DNA from: Nocardiopsis mwathae
GTDB lineage: Bacteria; Actinomycetota; Actinomycetes; Streptosporangiales; Streptosporangiaceae
DNA length: 64,000 bases
Assembly: GCF_014201195.1 (NCBI RefSeq)
Contig: NZ_JACHDS010000001.1
Coordinates: 434,001 to 498,000, forward strand
Direction of reading: 5' to 3'
Below the pieces are notes generated by a model that was given only the letters and a program-made list of their open reading frames with translations, did not search any database and was not told the origin of the DNA. Below, piece after piece: positions 61,136 through 64,000 of this stretch. Made by a program: the position numbers and the translations under genes. Positions within the stretch are counted from its first letter, which is position 1. Each line of letters starts with the position of its first letter.

Positions 61136-61216
61136 CCCTGCTCCGATGGCCTCGGGAGAACGGTTCCGATTCCGACGGGAAGCTCCGACCGTTCCCCCGA
61201 GGCCATCGGAGCAGGG
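61136..61216. repeat. Family A hairpin between hom and thrC (copy A6)
   Basis: 30 nt arms 61136-61165 and 61187-61216 match at 28 of 30 positions. CTCCGATGGCCTCGGGAG in the left arm parallels the ends of the other copies, and GAGAACGGTTC is shared with A5. It lies outside the polyketide genes, so the family is genomic, not cluster-specific. It could end the hom transcript. Confidence 0.8.
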
Positions 61217-61281
61217 GCGTGTCCTGTCCCACCGGCCGAGACCACCGTGCCGCGGATTCCCGGGTCGCGGGCTCTGGGGCC

Positions 61282-61287
61282 TAGAAT
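61282..61287 (+). promoter_or_regulatory. Candidate thrC promoter -10 (TAGAAT)
   Basis: TAGAAT 135 nt before the thrC start, downstream of the A6 hairpin. No good -35 is seen. A small GGCCG-AAA-CGGCC hairpin at 61316-61328 lies in the leader. Confidence 0.3.
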
Positions 61288-61422
61288 CGGTGCAGATCAC
61301 CAGGGCGCACGGGACGGCCGAAACGGCCTCGGTTCCTACCGTAGGGCCGCCGCACACGGCACGCCCCGCCGCCTGACGCATCGAACCCAACGCAAGTCCC
61401 ACCCACTCGAAAGGGCCCTGTC

Positions 61423-62487
61423 GTGAGCATGGCACGGGCGTGGCGAGGGGTCGTCGAGGAGTATCGCGACCGCCTTCCTGTCAACCCGAACACCCCGGTC
61501 GTCACCCTGATGGAGGGCGGAACCCCGCTGGTACCCGCCCGCCGGGTCTCGGAGCTGACGGGGTGCGAGGTGTTCCTCAAGGTCGAGGGGCTCAACCCCA
61601 CCGGGTCCTTCAAGGACCGCGGCATGACGATGGCCATCACCAAGGCGGCCGAGGAGGGCGCCAAGGCCGTCATCTGCGCCTCCACCGGCAACACCAGCGC
61701 GAGCGCCGCCGCCTATGCGGTGCGCGCCGGGATGACCTGCGCGGTGCTGGTCCCGCAGGGCAAGATCGCGATGGGCAAGCTCGCCCAGGCGCTGGTGCAC
61801 GGCGCCAAGCTGCTGCAGGTCGACGGCAACTTCGACGACTGCCTGGAGCTGGCCCAGAAGCTCTCCGTCGACTACCCCGTCGCGCTGGTCAACTCGGTCA
61901 ACCCCTACCGGCTGCAGGGGCAGAAGACGGCGTCCTTCGAGATCGTCGACGCGCTCGGCGACGCCCCCGACATCCACTGCCTCCCGGTCGGCAACGCCGG
62001 GAACATCACCGCCTACTGGATGGGCTACAAGGAGTACGCCGCCGACGGCGTCTCCACCCGGCGGCCGCGCATGTTCGGATTCCAGGCGAGCGGGGCAGCG
62101 CCGATCGTCAGCGGAGAGCCCGTCCAGCAGCCGCGCACCATCGCCACGGCGATCCGCATCGGCAACCCCGCGTCGTGGAGCCATGCCGAGGCGGCCCGTG
62201 ACGAGTCCGGCGGGCGGATCGACTCGGTGACCGACCGGCAGATCCTGGCCACCTACCGGCTGCTCGCCGCCGAGGAGGGCGTGTTCGTCGAACTCGCCTC
62301 CGCCGCCAGCGTCGCCGGGCTGATGCAGGCCGTCGAGGAGGGCCACATCGAGCGCGGCAGCCGTGTGGTGTGCACCGTGACCGGAAACGGCCTCAAGGAC
62401 CCCGACTGGGCGCTGGCCGGGGCGTCGGCCGCGACGACCGTCCCGGTCGACGCGCAGGCGGCGGCGACCGCGCTCGGGCTGGCCTGA
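61423..62487 (+). CDS. thrC: Threonine synthase
   Basis: 354 residues, the short actinobacterial form of this fold-type II PLP enzyme, which turns O-phosphohomoserine into threonine. [10 protein letters not shown] holds the PLP lysine (Lys64); [27 protein letters not shown] and [12 protein letters not shown] are the cofactor-phosphate and substrate blocks. GTG 61423 follows GAAAGGG at a good distance; ATG 61429 is two codons later. It has its own leader and probably its own promoter, separated from hom by the A6 hairpin. thrB follows 211 nt downstream. Confidence 0.97.
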   Translation: MSMARAWRGVVEEYRDRLPVNPNTPVVTLMEGGTPLVPARRVSELTGCEVFLKVEGLNPTGSFKDRGMTMAITKAAEEGAKAVICASTGNTSASAAAYAVRAGMTCAVLVPQGKIAMGKLAQALVHGAKLLQVDGNFDDCLELAQKLSVDYPVALVNSVNPYRLQGQKTASFEIVDALGDAPDIHCLPVGNAGNITAYWMGYKEYAADGVSTRRPRMFGFQASGAAPIVSGEPVQQPRTIATAIRIGNPASWSHAEAARDESGGRIDSVTDRQILATYRLLAAEEGVFVELASAASVAGLMQAVEEGHIERGSRVVCTVTGNGLKDPDWALAGASAATTVPVDAQAAATALGLA

Positions 62488-62698
62488 TCCGGCCACACCG
62501 GCGTCTCCGCCGCATCACTCCCCGGGGCCGCCCGGCCCGGGGGAGTGCCGGGCCCAGCGCCGTGCCCGTGGCCGGTTCCGGCCAATTTGTCGGGTTTTCG
62601 GATCCGTTCCCGACGTGTCCCGGAACCGGCCGCCCGGACGACTCCGGCCCCCGCCCGCGCGGCGGGCCGACCGCGTTTCCAACCTTCGGAGTGATGTG

Positions 62699-63688
62699 AT
62701 GTCTCAGCTGCGCCCGGGCAGGGTGCTCGTCCGTACCCCCGCGACCAGCGCCAACCTGGGGCCGGGTTTCGACGCCCTGGGGCTCGCCCTGGGGCTGCAC
62801 GACGAGGTGGAGGTCACGGTCCGTGACGACGACCGCGTCACCGTCGACATCGTAGGAGAGGGCGCCGACGACCTGCCGCGCGACGCCTCGCACCTGGTCG
62901 TGGCGGCGATGCGGCGCACGTTCGAGGTGGCCGACCGCCCCCTGCCCGGCCTGGATCTGCGCTGCCGCAACGGCATCCCGCACGGCCGGGGGCTGGGGTC
63001 CTCCGCGTCGGCGATCGTCGCGGGCGTGACCGCGGCCGCCGTCCTGCTGGGCAAGGGCGACCCGGCGACCGGGGAACTGGATCGCGACCACGTCTTCGGC
63101 GTGGCGGCCGATATCGAGGGACACCCCGACAACGTCGCACCCTGCGTCTACGGCGGCTTCACCATCGCGTGGCGGGGCACGGCCGGCTGGGGGGCGCTCT
63201 CGCTGCCGCCTTCGCCGCGGCTGCGTCCGGTGGTGTGCATCCCCGAGGAGCGGCTGTCCACCGAGCGGGCCCGCGGCCTGCTGCCCGCGTCGGTGCCGCA
63301 CGCCGACGCGGCGTTCACGGCCGGGCGTTCGGCGCTGCTCGTTGCGGCCGTTTCCGGCCACCCGGAAATGCTGATGGAGGCGACGGAGGACCGGCTGCAC
63401 GAGGGTTATCGGGAACCCGCCATGCCCGCGAGCGTGCGGCTCATCGGTGAGCTGCGGAAGCACGCCGGTCTACCTGCCGTGGTCTCGGGTGCGGGACCCA
63501 CCGTCCTGGTGCTGGGGTACGCCCCGGAGGTCGGCGCGGACGCCGGGATCCCCGACGTGGCGGGGAACGTCGCACGAATCAGTGCGGACCTGGTTGATTC
63601 AATACGCGAGCGAACGGGTACTGGTTGGCACATACGCCCCTTAACAATCGATCCGGCAGGGGTGTGGATCAGTTCTCCCCGTTCATAG
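62699..63688 (+). CDS. thrB: Homoserine kinase
   Basis: 329 residues of the GHMP kinase family. TSANLGPGFDALG opens the fold, GRGLGSSASAIVAGV is the ATP-binding glycine/serine motif, and SGAGPTVLVLG is the C-terminal GHMP motif. It phosphorylates homoserine to give the thrC substrate. ATG 62699 has GGAG 7 nt upstream. The order hom-thrC-thrB is standard for actinomycetes, where rho usually follows. Slightly lower GC after about 63330 is not accompanied by any break in the family pattern. Confidence 0.96.
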   Translation: MSQLRPGRVLVRTPATSANLGPGFDALGLALGLHDEVEVTVRDDDRVTVDIVGEGADDLPRDASHLVVAAMRRTFEVADRPLPGLDLRCRNGIPHGRGLGSSASAIVAGVTAAAVLLGKGDPATGELDRDHVFGVAADIEGHPDNVAPCVYGGFTIAWRGTAGWGALSLPPSPRLRPVVCIPEERLSTERARGLLPASVPHADAAFTAGRSALLVAAVSGHPEMLMEATEDRLHEGYREPAMPASVRLIGELRKHAGLPAVVSGAGPTVLVLGYAPEVGADAGIPDVAGNVARISADLVDSIRERTGTGWHIRPLTIDPAGVWISSPRS

Positions 63689-64000
63689 ACCTGTGTCGAG
63701 GAATAGCTGTGGGCTCCGGTGGTGTTAGGCTAGGTGAAGCACCAGATGCCCCGTTGCGGGGCGTGTGCTCATCCGCCACAGTCTTCTCCGTGTCCAATGC
63801 GCACATGGTCGCCTCCATGCACGCGCTACACCCGGTGATCTCTGTGTTGAGTTCGCGGCGCACCCGTGACTCTGCCCTCCCTACCGAAGTCGGTTCCTCG
63901 TTCGGCGAGAGCGACAGAATGGTCCACGGGCGGCGTATCCGAGCTCATCGCCCCAACGTCTGGCTGCACCCAGAGCCCGCCGTGAATGGGTAGGAGCCGC
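63689..64000. promoter_or_regulatory. Leader of the next gene (possibly rho), no CDS in view
   Basis: The 312 nt to the window end contain no convincing coding frame. GTGTTAGGCTAGGTG near 63723 resembles a -10 region, and GCCCCG-TTG-CGGGGC (63748-63762) is a small stem-loop after it. Naming rho rests only on usual gene order. Confidence 0.35.

Noticed and set aside
63669-63863. Short minus-strand frame with CSAC-type cysteines in the final intergenic region
   Set aside because: No ribosome site, weak codon bias, and it lies in the leader of the next gene.

Overview
The window is high-GC actinobacterial DNA. Its dispersed repeats, its stretches of very GC-rich third codon positions, and the run nrtL-lysA-hom-thrC-thrB behind a tRNA-Arg all fit a Streptosporangiales-type actinomycete. 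Nocardiopsis or a close relative is my guess from recall, not something I could test. About the first 55 kb is a modular type I polyketide cluster; the last 8 kb is primary metabolism.

Layout. 1-12.8 kb: two PKS genes, the first cut by the window edge, each one module (AT/DH/KR/ACP, KS only partly visible in the first) and each ending in a thioesterase (TE). Between them lie a short minus-strand gene and a fragment of an anti-sigma-type ATPase gene. 13.4-15.4 kb: an ABC exporter. 15.7-25 kb: a complete beta-amino-acid starter kit (aminopeptidase, discrete acyltransferase, free ACP, two adenylating enzymes, PLP decarboxylase and both subunits of a B12-dependent glutamate mutase). 25.2-47.5 kb: a 5593-residue PKS (loading ACP plus three KS-AT-DH-KR-ACP modules) and a one-module PKS. 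47.9-50.6 kb: acyl-CoA carboxylase beta and epsilon subunits and a type II thioesterase. 51.4-54.3 kb: a large LuxR-family (LAL) regulator with a TTA codon. 54.5-55.2 kb: an orphan ABC ATPase on the minus strand. From 56.2 kb: tRNA-Arg(CCG), a response regulator, nrtL, lysA, hom, thrC, thrB, and the leader of the next gene.

How the cluster works (inference from the vicenistatin paradigm). Glutamate mutase makes 3-methylaspartate, one adenylating enzyme loads it on the free ACP, and the PLP enzyme decarboxylates it to 3-aminoisobutyryl-ACP. The second adenylating enzyme caps the amine with an amino acid (alanine in vicenistatin), and the discrete acyltransferase passes the dipeptidyl unit to the loading ACP of the large PKS. 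After elongation the aminopeptidase removes the cap, so that a TE can close a macrolactam. All six modules in view carry DH and KR and no ER, so the product should be a polyene macrolactam. Five ATs look malonyl-specific and one (second TE-bearing PKS) methylmalonyl-specific. No sugar or P450 genes are in view, and further PKS modules probably lie upstream of position 1.

The most unusual signals are (i) two families of dispersed repeats found both between genes and in frame inside PKS domains: 66-81 nt palindromes (family A) and a roughly 100 nt element (family B); (ii) two TE-terminated PKS genes with intact triads in one cluster; and (iii) helically phased TAGGGG repeats ahead of four of the biosynthetic transcription units, a candidate binding site for the LAL regulator.
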